From Neostapfia colusana (taxonomy: Eukaryota; Streptophyta; Magnoliopsida; Poales; Poaceae), in NCBI GenBank assembly GCA_030760725.1, contig JASWHV010000008.1:55651671-55715670 (forward strand): a stretch of DNA of 64,000 nt. Reading direction: 5' to 3'. The number at the start of each line of letters is the position of its first letter. Within the stretch, counting starts at the first letter, position 1. This document shows, in pieces, positions 10,751-21,181 of the stretch. A program made the translations under genes and the position numbers. The notes under the pieces were generated by a model that was not told the origin of the DNA, ran no database searches, and saw only the letters and a list, made by a program, of their open reading frames with translations.

Positions 10751-12872
10751 TTATGCCTTGGTCTTAGGTACCCAAGCTTGCTTGGGTCCTTTGAGGTTAG
10801 TCACAAGTGATTTGGGCACCCACACATGAGACTTGGTATTCCCATGGCGTGGCCCAACATATTTAGCATAAACTCTTCCAAGATTACTTTTCATAAGTAC
10901 ATATGAAGCATCAAAGGTTCTAAATAGAAGTTGTTGTTCATATGTGTTCACATTGTTAAATTTATCAACATTACTAAGCTTTGTAGTTTGAGAAGAGTTT
11001 CCCTTGACAAAGGCAATGCAACCCTTGTTATTCTTGTGGCTTCTAGCGTTGTGCTTTTCACCATCAGAATATCCAATGCCATATTTGACATTGGGAGGCC
11101 TTGTGACCGAGTATGCACTGCACGCATACTTGATCTTCTCCTTGTCAAATATGTCACTTTGAGAAGATTGCTTTTCCTTTGTCAGGTTTGGTTTTTTCTT
11201 CATGTTAGTGTCATTTTTGGCACAAGTACAAGTAATACTAGTTTCAGACTTTAAGTGTTGAGAATGTGAGCTAGACGTTGATGAAGAACCACTTTGCTTA
11301 GGTGACTCAATTTGTCCCTCAAGGATCTTGTTAACTTTGGTTAAGTTAGAAAGTTCATCCTTGATGGTGGTGTTTGAGTCTTTTAACCTCAGGCAAGCTT
11401 CCTTGCTTGAAGCTAATTCAAGCTCTAGTGATTTATTTTGTTCCTTTTCAAATTCAAGAAGCTTTTCAATCTCAATATATTCCTCCTTTTGGAAGATGAT
11501 CATATCTTCCTGACGATTGACTAACTTCTCCATATCAACAAGCTTATCAAGTAGAAATTTCATTTTAGCAACTGTCTTTTTATCTAAACCCCTAAGCATA
11601 TATTCATCTTCATCACTGCTATCATCCTCACTAGAATTACCACTATCACTAGTAAAAGAATGCGAGAAGGAAGATTTAGTTGGTACCTTTCATTTACCTT
11701 CCTTTGCCATTAGACAAGTGTTGTCGGTGTCCTTCCATGCGCCCATGGTTGGGAAGAGAGTGGATTTCTTGGTGGTCTTCTTTATGGCTATGGTGGCCAT
11801 CTCCTCTTCTTCTTCGGATGAAGATTCATCATTGGAGTCCCACTCCTTCTCTAGATGCGCTTGACCATATTGCTTCTTCTTCTTGAATATTTTCTTTGGT
11901 CGAGGCTTGTTTTCTTTTGTCTTCTTCTTGTTTTCGTCGTGTGGACAATCTACTATGAAGTGATCGTATTCTCCGCAGTTATAGCACGCCCATCTCATCT
12001 TGGGTCTTTGTTTGTACCTTTGTCTTCCTTCATTTGAGCTGCTATCCTTTCTTCTTCTCATCATTTTCTTGAACTTCTTCATGAACAAGATCACATCTTC
12101 TTCATTGATATCACTACACTCATCATCGCTGTCGTCTTATCCATAAGCTTCTCGAGCTTCCTTTTATACGGGTTTACAGGTTGACTTCAAAGCAACTCCT
12201 TTCTTCTTTGCCGAGGTGAGATCGGCAATTTCCTTGACATGCTTGGCTTGCTTCTCCATCATTTCAAAGTTGATGATCTTGCCAAGAAGTTTGCCTGGGG
12301 TCATTTTCCGGTACCCGGGTCTTTCTTTAATCATAGAGCAAAGAGTCACGTTGCGAGGCATAAATGCCCTGAGAATCAATTTCACGACCTCATGATCATT
12401 CCACTTCTTGCTGCCATAAGCTCGGACTTTGTTGATAAGATTCTTCAGTCGATTGTACATATCTTGTGGTGATTCATCTTCTTCTATCGCGAATCTTCCC
12501 AATTCACCTTCAATCATTTTTATCTTGGCTTCGCGTACGTGACGGTCACCTTCATGTGCAGTTTGTAGTGTGTCCCATATCTCCTTGGCAATTTTTTAGT
12601 CCATCCACCTTGGTGAACTCGTCTCAGCTCAGTGATGACGTGATCACAGCTGCAGCTTGAGCATTCCGATGAATGTCTTGTTCTTGGCTTGGGGTCAGCT
12701 CTTCATCATCATCCGGGATATCTATCCCTATACACACTATGTGCCACAAACTTGGGTTAAGAGATATGAGATGCATTTTCATGTTTTGTCTCCATATTGA
12801 ATAATCATTGCCATCAAAGTAAGGTGCTTTCCATAGGGGAATTGATAGGTAATGATTATTGTTAGAATTCAA
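10751..12872 (-). pseudogene. Copia gag (fragmented)
   Basis: Four frames follow one another. 12872-12624 is the gag N-terminus (APYFDGNDYSIWRQNMKMHL). 12517-12164 is the capsid-like middle (ESPQDMYNRLKNLINKVRAY and TPGKLLGKIINFEMMEKQ). 12094-11690 has the nucleocapsid knuckle CYNCGEYDHFIVDC (CX2CX4HX4C) followed by Lys- and Glu-rich tracts. 11599-10751 is a heptad-rich, probably coiled-coil segment followed by HVWVPKSLVTNLKGPKQAWV, a sequence typical of SIRE gag just before protease. Intervening bases contain stops or frame changes. Its role would be assembly of the virus-like particle. The original start may be upstream, since 12872 opens at a TTG codon. Confidence 0.85.
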
Positions 12873-13120
12873 ACGCTCATAATCAAAAGGATATCGGGAG
12901 TAGTCTGTGTGACTACCCCTTTCTTCTTCTTTTCATCATCGGTATTCTTCTTCCATTTTTGGGAGGTTGCCTTCTTCCGTAGAAGAGCCTTGAGTTGGAG
13001 CACCTCCTCATAATCGTCCTCACTGTCTTGAATGGCGTCGAGTAGCTTCTTTAGCTTTTGAGTCCTTTCATCGTTACTCTTTTTGTCTCTGATATTCTTG
13101 TGTACATCCTTGACGTCCAT
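12869..13120 (-). pseudogene. Charged leader ORF ahead of copia gag, or out-of-frame gag N-terminus
   Basis: This 83-codon frame starts MDVKDVHKNIRDKK and is Lys/Asp/Glu-rich with a possible coiled coil (KLKKLLDAIQDSEDDYEEV). It lies 50 bases downstream of the primer site and runs into the gag frame in another phase. It could be the true gag N-terminus separated by a frameshift near 12890. Alternatively it is a short leader peptide. Confidence 0.5.
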
Positions 13121-13155
13121 ATCGTCTCTTCGAGTGGTGAGTCTCTTTTGAAGAG

Positions 13156-13171
13156 CCTAGCTCTGATACCA
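13156..13171 (-). promoter_or_regulatory. Primer binding site of the copia element (initiator tRNA-Met)
   Basis: The minus strand reads TGGTATCAGAGCTAGG, complementary to the 3' end of plant initiator methionine tRNA, six bases inside the LTR end GGCTACA. It proves that the right LTR is the 5' LTR and that the element is transcribed leftwards. Confidence 0.93.
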
Positions 13172-13177
13172 ATTGAA

Positions 13178-14394
13178 TGTAGCCTAGAGGAGGGGTGAAT
13201 AGGCTTTTCATCGCTTTGTTGAAACCTGAAACACGTAGTAGGTTTATGAAATACAGAGAAATCGGACTAGTCTGGTAGAGTGCGGACTAGTCCGTTTTCT
13301 AAATAGAGAAAAATCGGACTAGTCCGGTACCGTGTGGACTAGTCCGGTATTCGTGGACTAGAGAGATCAAGATTGATCAATGTTCACTTCTAGTACTCTA
13401 TGCAGTGAAAATAAATTGATAACTTAGATGTATTGCAACAGTGATACAATGAATGACAGGAATCAACTTTGATTCTAATGTTTGAACGAAATTTCAAAGG
13501 GTTGATTAAACACTAGAATATGATGAACAAATAATGAACAAGAGTAGGAGGCAAGTGTTTATCCCGAGGTTTGATTCCACGAAGGAAATCTACGTCCCCG
13601 TTGAGGAGTCCACTAAGAACCGAGTCTTCACCAACCCTATCCTCGTCGAATCGCCACAAAGGCCGATTCTCTTGCACTAATCACAAGGGGGAATAAATCG
13701 TTCAAGGGGCCTTCTCACAAGTTGAGGGCTCTCCAAGAATTACAATTAATTGACACAACCAAACACACTCAACAGATGAATAATTAACAAAGAAGAGTGT
13801 GCGAGAGATCAAACCCAAGAGCTCAAGATGTGTAGAACAAGTCTCTCCTTTGATCAATTGCTAATCCCCAAAGAATTGATCCTTTTTGGGTTAGAATGTA
13901 TGGAGAGATGTGAATTTTGGGCTCTTGGGAGGTGTGACAGCGCAGGGGGTCGAGGTTATGTGTTGGTATGGCCGTACACCTGTTTTTATAGTAGGGTTTC
14001 CAATGGTTACGTTAGGGTTTGCGATGTCCGGACTAGTCCGTGGTTGACTCCGAACTAGTGCGGTGTGCGGTGTGTAGAAAACACTAAGTGTTGTGAGATA
14101 CCAGACTAGTCCGTAGTAGTGTGGACTAGTCCGTTTTCTGTCCAGAGACAAAATCGGACTTGTCCGGATGATATCGGACTAGTCCGTTTTCTAGTCAGAA
14201 AGAAAATCAGACTAGTCCAGTTGATATCGGACTAGTCCGCACATGTTGAAATTGTGCAGTTAGTTTGATTTCTTTCTCTTGAGCTCTTGGGGTCTGGTTC
14301 TCCAACACACTCTATACTAAGTGATCTAATATTTTCAGCTCTTGAGCTCTTATCAATTTGGATCCTCCTTCTCCTTTCTTTTTGCGCTTTCTTT
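13178..14394 (-). repeat. 5' LTR of the copia element, outer end truncated
   Basis: This segment aligns with 3190-4398 but stops in GCGCTTTCTTTCT near 14394, where gypsy-1 protease/RT sequence resumes. The last ~116 bases present in the other LTR are missing. It carries the same palindrome clusters (about 13264-13347 and 14024-14242). The exact junction is uncertain by a few bases. Confidence 0.9.
13983..13992 (-). promoter_or_regulatory. Candidate TATA box in the copia 5' LTR
   Basis: On the minus strand this reads CTATAAAAAC, a canonical plant TATA sequence, about 400 bases inside the truncated 5' LTR. The matching position in the other LTR reads CTATGAAAAG. It is the likely core promoter for the element's leftward transcript. 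Confidence 0.5.
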
Positions 14395-15018
14395 CTTCAT
14401 TATATCATTGAGCTGCCCCTTCAACTCAGCTAGCTCATTCGGAGCCATCTTGTACAGTCTCCGTGAGATCGGTGTCATCTCGGGTACAAGTTCGATCTTG
14501 AACTCGACATCCATTTCGTGTGGCATGCCCTGGAGATCATCCGGAAAGACATCCGGGTATTTAGGGACCATACGAATATACTCAAGTTTTGTGGCTTCCG
14601 TGTTATATGTGGCTGGAGCTTCTTGAACCGAACGGTCAAGGATAAGAATATGTGGTTCATGAAGTGGAGAGTTTAAACAAACCACACGTTGAATGATGTC
14701 AAGAACAGCACCATGACGATGTAGCCATGGCATACCGAAAATGACATCAAGTTTTTGACTCTCTAACACGATTAGAGAAGTTGGATATAGATTTCCACCC
14801 AACTGTAATGGTGCTCTATAGACCATTCTATAAGCTGTTATTTTCCCAACCGGAGAGCATATCAAGTATGAACTATTTGTGGGAATGATAGGCAATTGAT
14901 ATTTAATAACATAAGACTGACTTATGAAATTGTGGGTGGCACCGGAGTCAAAGAGTATGACTACAGGATGATCTAAGTAAGAGAACGTATCCGCGAGGAC
15001 GGGTTCGCCTTCCGGCAC
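14395..15018 (-). pseudogene. gypsy-1 protease and RT N-terminus (truncated)
   Basis: The retropepsin active site is FDSGATHNFIS near residue 28 of a frame opening at 15018, followed by VIFGMPWLHRHGAVLD, the second conserved protease loop. A linker then leads to PDVFPDDLQGMP and MTPISRRLYKMAPNELAELK, the start of RT. The frame is cut after QLNDIMKK by the copia LTR, and the codons behind it belong to the LTR. Gag lies upstream in the same phase. Confidence 0.9.
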
Positions 15019-16148
15019 ATCTTCGATGGCTAAGTGGCGGACGTTGCTGGGTTTTGGTGCTGGTTTCTTGGTCTGATTACGGGGCTGATTAGCACCCTGA
15101 TACAGTGCTACACCCCTGCCCTGTCACGGCTCGGGGCAGTCCCTTGAAATATGCCCGACACGGCCACACGTGAAGCATGTGTAAGGTGTTGGGGTCCCGC
15201 CGACTTGAGGACGGAATCCCGGTGTACGCTGTTGAAACTGAGGCGCACGCGGGGCCATCCTTTGCTTCTGCTGTTGCTGTGGTGGATACGTTGGTCGGAA
15301 GCTTGGCAAATTATATTGTCGACCGCGAAACTGAGGCGGTCGCGCCGTTGGCTTCCATCTCTGACCAGATGGTGAGCGATACACCACACGGTATTTTTGC
15401 GGTGCCCCACCACTGCTGCTCGTCAGCACGCTGCGTTTCCTCTTGTCAGAACCGCGCCCGCGCTGAGCATTCTCTTGTAAAATCGCGGCATTAACTAGGT
15501 CGTTGAAAGTGCCGCGATTACTTTGGGCGAGATGGACCTTCATCTTGAAATTCACGCCCCGGAAGAATGCATTTCGCTTGTCGTCTTCCATTCCTACAAA
15601 TCCTGGCGCATACTGCGCCAGAGGTTGAATAACCTGGAGTATTCATGGGCACTCCTCTCGCCTTGTCTTAGCGCCAGAAACTCCTGGAGCTTCCTTTCCA
15701 TCACACGGGGAGGTATATGATAGGCACGGAACGCCTCCCGGAACTCCGTCCATGTGATGGCATGGCCAGCCGGTAAGGAGGCGATGTAGTTCGCCCACCA
15801 TGTACCAGCTTCCCCTTGAAGCTGTTGCGCTGCGTACAGCGCCTTCTGGTGTTCGGTGCACCGTAGTAGCCCGAACTTTGCCTCCGGAGTGCGGATAAAG
15901 CTGTCCGCCTCCAAAGGCTCTTCGGCCTCCGTAAAGACCGGTGGATGGGTCGCCAGGAAGTCTGAATATGAACTTTGTTGGGGCTGGCGTTGCCCATTGT
16001 CTTGTCGTCCTCCCTGATGCGACGCATTCTGATGGACTAGCATCCGCAGCAACTCGGTTTGCTCGTCGCGCGAGCCGAGCACTGCGGCGAGAACCTCCAC
16101 AAGATTTCTTGGAAGTTCTGGCGGTGGAGGAGGTGGCTGCTGCTGCAT
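15019..16148 (-). pseudogene. gypsy-1 gag
   Basis: It starts MQQQPPPPPPELPRNL and has the retrotransposon gag domain (LQGEAGTWWANYIASL and WTEFREAFRAYHIP). A one-base frameshift near 15640 separates this from the second half (15591-15124), which has the basic KRKRS stretch, a Pro/Gln-rich region and the zinc knuckle CFTCGRVGHISRDC. A TGA at 15124-15126, likely from CGA, separates gag from protease; reading through it the phase is preserved. Gag would coat the element RNA. Confidence 0.88.
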
Positions 16149-16632
16149 CGTGGTTTGCTACGGCGGTGGAGACTCATCACCACGAACCTGACTCGGACCT
16201 CCCTCCTCTTGCATTAAACGTGTACGCACCATTCTGCATTCATACCATTCAAATGATCAGCACATGTTGGTTTAGCTCATCCAGTCTATACAATAGTTGC
16301 GAGAACGGAATAAATAATGCGCATAACAATCACACATATGGATAAAGTATACAGTTTGTACAACATATACATCCCTTGACCGTTTCACACGATCGAGTTC
16401 CAAAATATTGAACTTTATGGGTTAAAAGTTCATTTCGACCATCGTGGGTCGCAAAGGGATGTTAAGTGTGTTAGCATGCGTAATTCCTCGCTACTGTACT
16501 GGACCCCAACATGTACCTGCTTGAAGTGATATGTCGAACGCATAAACTTTTCGACTCCACTCGCTCTTTTACAACAGCCGCTGGATATCGAAATGTGAAA
16601 CTGAGTGTTTTAGTTGAAACACTTCAACATGG
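16149..16632 (-). other. gypsy-1 leader, shortened and lacking a primer site
   Basis: This non-coding stretch lies between gag and the 5' LTR. It is only ~0.5 kb, against ~1.3-1.7 kb in the two sister elements. The tRNA-Met site expected next to the LTR is absent: the sequence passes from CTTCAAC straight to ATGG-TGTGACC. Confidence 0.7.
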
Positions 16633-16794
16633 TGTGACCACCCTATGGTTCACCCACTCCAGGATCGCAGGGGGTGGTGCCGTGCGATGCGGCACCCAAC
16701 AGCACACGCGAAAAGATTAAAGAACAACATACAAACTTTCATTTGATATAAAATAGCGGAAGTCTTTTTACAAAAGCTTAACTATATAGCGGAA

Positions 16795-16872
<78 letters not shown>

Positions 16873-19800
16873 CTACTCTCTACTCCTATCTACGCAAAAT
16901 TGCAGCCATCCAGCCCAGGGACGCTACACACTAGCAGCATGGAACCGGAGATCACGGCGGCGTACAGGGCTCCAGATCGGCCGTGTACCCCGACGGGGGC
17001 ACCGCCTCGTCCTCGGACCGCTCCTCATAGCTCTCACCTGCACATAGCTCAAATATTGTAACCGTGAGCACGATGGCTCAGCATGTCTTAACCGACAACC
17101 CTAGGCATGAAACTCTACATGCAAGGATGTGTAAGATAGGAAAAAAGACTTTGCAATAAAGACACACCTACATGTTGATCCTTACTTTCAGTTTTATAGC
17201 AACAGTTTAATGAGCCTTAGTCAGCCCTCACATCGGAAGTCCACAATCAAACAAGAAACACTTTCCTCCAATGTGGGGATGCCCAAAGTGGAATATAAAC
17301 TAAATTAGCTCTATAACTACAGCATATAAGGTTTCAAGACATTAATAGTTCAATACAGCAAATTCAGTTGGCTTATTTCACTTCTTACTACATCAAAGAA
17401 CAGTGAACAAGCGGTACTCAAATAACCGCGAGGGACGGTGATTGCAATCAGGAGACACCCGGATAACACGTCACATACACCCACTTTAAGAAGCGTGATT
17501 CCACACCCCTTCCTACTCTGTTGTATGCAACAACCTTTCAAAGGCAACCCAAATACCGAACCGGTCCATCCGTAACGGGCAGGAGATCCCCGCGTGGAGC
17601 GTGACTATGCCCACCGGCAGATTTACACCTTGCTACCCTCAACCCACTCCTATTTATGGTTGGGTAAGCCTCGGCACCCAGGTTAACCAATTACATCGGT
17701 TTCCTGGTTCCCATATGCCAGTATGCATCCGGTACTATTCGATACTTGTCCAGCAGGGCCGCACACGGCTCGATCCTCAATCGACACCAACAGGGCTACA
17801 CACGTGAGACCTCCGCTCACTGCATCCTATCCCCCTGCTGGGTCTCATTTTCACAACTGAAGTCATTTTCTACCTCTTCTCATTCCGTGTGATAAATACT
17901 ATCTCGCGAGTAGTTTCCAACCACTCGACTTCTACCGAGATTCTAAGCATATTAGCAGAGCATTCTCTACTCGTCGAGTCTGTAAACTACCCAACCCTCC
18001 ATAGGATTCAAAAGGCTATGCAAGTGGGGTTTCAATCACCCTAAGTCTAATGCAAGCATTCACCCTAAACATAAGTGATACAAATGAAAATTTTGCAAAA
18101 GTACTTAAATGCAAACCGGTGCTTGCCTGGTTGCGAGTCAGAGGAGAAGTTAGCGTCGGGTGGGAGGACGTCCAACGGCTCCGGTGTATCTTCGACTTCG
18201 GTCACTATATGAGATGTAGCAAAATATATGTATAAGTGCTAATGAAATATAAGAATCCACTTCTCTTCATAGCTACTGCTATTTATGTTCCTTAATTGGC
18301 TTTGGAATTTTTACATGGATACTAGAGTCTCTAAGGATGATCTGAGCAAAATTTGGAGAAATGTCATTGCACAATGTAGTCTCCAAAAATTCCTACAATT
18401 ACAAGGCTTCTCTGAATTTCGAGCCCAAATCAGGAGCTTTGACATAGATAACAGTGGAAGATCTGATTGAGGTAAGTCTCCATGGTTCTAACAAAATTTA
18501 TTTCACCATTTTTGGAGCTACCAACAGAGAGATATGAATTTTTGAAGTTGGACAGGAGTTCTGAAAAGTTTTCTGTTTAAATTTGAATTTTCAAAAAAAG
18601 GCTGAACTTCGGAAGGCAATTTAGCCTGGAACATGAACTCCAATGAAGCCCAAATTTTTACTGGAGATCAGTAACAATGAAAAGGATTAGCTGCCCAAAT
18701 TTGGGAATGTTTCATAAAGAATTGCTCCTCTGTGAAGTACTCTTTATGAGGACACCCTTTTTGGAGTTTTCTACACAAAGTTATGGGTCTCCAAAGTTTG
18801 AACTGAATCAGTAAAATCTGGAAATGTTTAAACCCGACAGTGGGTCCCACTTGCTAGTCCTGTCTTCTATCTCACGCCAAAACAGAGGACCCGGTGGCTT
18901 GCTCTGGCGAGGGTCACCGGAAGCCAATTCCTGGCCAGCTCCCGGCCTCCTAGTTGCCGCTCTTCCCTGTTACAACACGCTGAACTCTCTGGGATGGTCG
19001 CCGGCGGCCGTATCTCACCAGAAATCACCGCGCACCAGCAACAGTGAGACCTAGGTCTCCGGCGAGATCACGGCGGCCCATTCCTTCACCAAATGATCGG
19101 GTTTTTGGCTCTAGAGCATCAGTGGTTGGTGTAGAAGCTCGACATGGAGTCTAAACGGACCGGGGAGCGCTGCAAACCCATCGGCACCATACGCCCGATG
19201 GGGTCCGGCGGTGCGCTATGATCAAAACACGGAAATTCTCCCTCTACACCCCATATCTAGGTCTAAAATCGATGTAGGAAGTGCGCCAAGTAGTTAGGAA
19301 GCTTTGTACACAGTTTGAATCAACAAGAACACGAATTAACGAAGAATTTGGCAAATTCGTACCTCGGGGTCGGTTTGTACCGCCCGGGAGAAAAACTCAA
19401 AATTCTTCTGCTGTGGTCAACGGCTAGGGCTGAGTTTTGGGCTTGAGCAGCTAGGCTTGTGGGTGCACCGAAGGGCTGGCTTGCCTTGGCGTGATCTTGC
19501 ATGGTGTGAGCTGTCCACGGTGATCCTGCTCGGTTTTTCCGGGTTTATCCGAGAATCGCAGCACCTTTGCTGTTTTCCGGTGCAAACAAACTCGGGACAG
19601 GGGAGAAGAAAAGCTGGCCGTCTAGAGCACTGGTGGGCGCAGCTCTTCGCTGTTGAGAGCTCGAGCAACCGAGCTCAGTTTCTGTGGTGTGATCGGGAGG
19701 AAACGGGCGGCGGTGTTCAGTGCGAAGAAACAGCTGAGGCGCAATACGAGCTGAGGAGGAGCGAAGTAGGGCTGGGGCACTCGGGCGGCCGCTGTGATCA

Positions 19801-20526
19801 CCCACGAGCACGAGCTGACGTCGGGGGCAGCGAGAAACAGCTCGGTGGAGCTTCGGGCGTGGGTTTCAGCCGAGCGCTGGCGCGCTGTGATCAACCGAGG
19901 TGAAAACAGGTTGGTTAGCTCCTCTGTGTGGCTGACAATTGGGTCCCAGCACCTCAAAATTTTATCCAATTTCCACTGATATTTCTCCCCCAGCTACTCA
20001 AAATTAAAGTCCATACTTCCACCCCAAGTCATGGTTTAAATTTTCTGACTTTAAATAGTTTGAATTCTGATGTGGAGTTTGAAGTGGTTATGGTCATTTG
20101 AATTTGAATTGGAATTTGAATTATTCCTTTTGCATTGTTCCAAAAGCATAGCAAACCAACTCCAAAGTTTCTCATTTTTGGCATGGCTGCTAAATCAAAT
20201 GTGGAGAACACATTTGTGGAACCAAATTTGCAAATTGAGGAATTTGGAATTTGAAACTAAAATTCAAATTCAGATTTGAGGGCTTCCTCTTTTAATCCCA
20301 AACAAATACTAAAACTCCTCCAAATGAGCTGAAATTTGGAAGGTTGAATATTTGAAATATGAAGATCCAAGTTATGAATTTAGATCTCCATATTTGGAAG
20401 TTTTGGGAAGTTTGAATCACCACTTTGAACTCACACCAATATAATTCAAAGTTTTAATTCCCCTCATTTTTCCTAAGTGTACATGAACTGAATTTTTCTT
20501 GCTACCATTTTTTTGGGGATTTTACA
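16633..20526 (-). repeat. 5' LTR of gypsy-1
   Basis: It runs from TGTGACCACCC (16633) to GATTTTACA (20526), about 3.9 kb. Its last 559 bases match the window's left end. The start resembles the start of the gypsy-2 LTR (TGTGAGGACC). GC content rises strongly at 18880-19900, the U3/promoter side, giving chance open frames such as 19457-19903. No real gene is seen within it. Confidence 0.85.
16797..16871. repeat. (AT)n microsatellite, ~75 bp
   Basis: An uninterrupted AT dinucleotide run lies in the gypsy-1 5' LTR, about 165 bases from its inner edge. Confidence 0.97.
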
Positions 20527-20933
20527 GCGTACATCTCCCGGCAGGTTTAATATGGGCACATGTCGAACAGCAGCATCTGATCTCGCTGCAGCATCCTTGG
20601 CAGGACATCCTCATCTGCAAAAAATACGGAGAGTGTGCTTGTGCCTGTGAGAGAGAGACTGCTGCAGCTATACACTGTAGCTTGCCACTACCTACTTAGC
20701 CCATAGCCTAGCTAGTAGCTGCCAGTAGATGTACTATACAAACTCTCACACACACTCTAAGATAGAGAGAGAGAGAGAGGGAGGAGGGTCATTGCTTTCT
20801 CTCTCTTAAGGGATGGGAGGGAGCGGAGGGGAAGGTGAAGGTGAGGAGAGGTGTATGTGGTGGCCGCCGCCGTGGCCCTCCCGCCACCACCAAGGCCGCT
20901 GGGCTCTCACGCCGCCACCGCCGCCGCCGCCTT
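20527..20933. other. Non-coding stretch with GA and CCG simple repeats
   Basis: No gene is recognised. A GA-rich microsatellite lies at 20764-20784 and GGT/GCC-rich sequence at 20865-20930. It could be the 5' part of the CACTA gene or unrelated flank. Confidence 0.4.
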
Positions 20934-21181
20934 GTACAAAGAATATTTGTGTAATACTATTCTATTATATTTTGAGAATATTTGTTTAATACAAATTTAA
21001 TATAGGCACGATACCATTTGGAGGACGAGGCGCCGCCACCGCCACCGTCACCACCAAGTACAAAGAATATTTGTGTAATATTATTCTATTATATTTCAAG
21101 AATATTTGTTTAATACGAATTTATTATAGGCACGGTACCGTTTGGAGGACGAGGCGCAGCAACTGGATCACGCTCGTATCG
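20934..21181 (+). repeat. Tandem duplication, two ~124-bp copies of an intron plus exon start
   Basis: GTACAAAGAATATTTGTGTAAT begins at 20934 and again at 21058. Each copy continues through a TATAG acceptor and GGCACG(A/G)TACC(A/G)TTTGGAGGACGAGGCGC. The copies differ by a few substitutions and by their last part (CCGCCACCG versus AGCAACTGG). Confidence 0.85.

Larger units (their letters stand above)
3190..14394 (-). mobile_element. Ty1/copia element, SIRE/Opie-type, nested in gypsy-1
   Basis: It is flanked by direct LTRs (3190-4514; 13178-14394) beginning TG and ending CA on the minus strand. A primer site (TGGTATCAGAGCTAGG) adjoins the right LTR and a polypurine tract (CCAAAAAGGGGGAGAT) the left. 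The internal order gag-PR-IN-RT-RH marks Ty1/copia. A large gag with a C-terminal coiled-coil region, plus an extra ORF after RNase H, fits the SIRE (Maximus/Opie) lineage of grasses. The polyprotein has many frame breaks. The outer ~120 bases of the right LTR are missing along with adjacent gypsy-1 DNA. Confidence 0.92.
1..20526 (-). mobile_element. Ty3/gypsy chromovirus (Tekay type), gypsy-1, nested by a copia element
   Basis: Seen: gag, protease, RT, RNase H, integrase and a chromodomain-like tail lie in that order on the minus strand, between a partial LTR at 1-559 and its homologue at 16633-20526. The RT is cut by the copia element at 3190-14394. A polypurine tract adjoins the left LTR. 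The order PR-RT-RH-IN is diagnostic of Ty3/gypsy, and the C-terminal chromodomain-like segment with ~3.9-kb LTRs fits the Tekay/Del lineage of chromoviruses. The left end lies outside the window, so the target duplication cannot be checked; the right flank begins GCGTA. The element is dead: it has stops, frameshifts, a missing primer site and a substituted integrase residue. Confidence 0.9.

Noticed and set aside
13156..13171. tRNA-related sequence next to LTRs (also 45070-45087, 49671-49690, 59386-59402)
   Set aside because: These are primer sites complementary to the tRNA 3' end only; no cloverleaf is present, so they are not tRNA genes.
19457..19969. Open frames of 148 and 115 codons in the gypsy-1 LTR
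   Set aside because: Mutually overlapping frames in GC-rich U3 sequence with no domain; same behaviour as in the other LTRs.
20682..20700. CACTACCTACTTA as the left end of the CACTA element
   Set aside because: Does not match the right terminus CACTACGGGAAACAG beyond CACTAC and lacks subterminal repeats.
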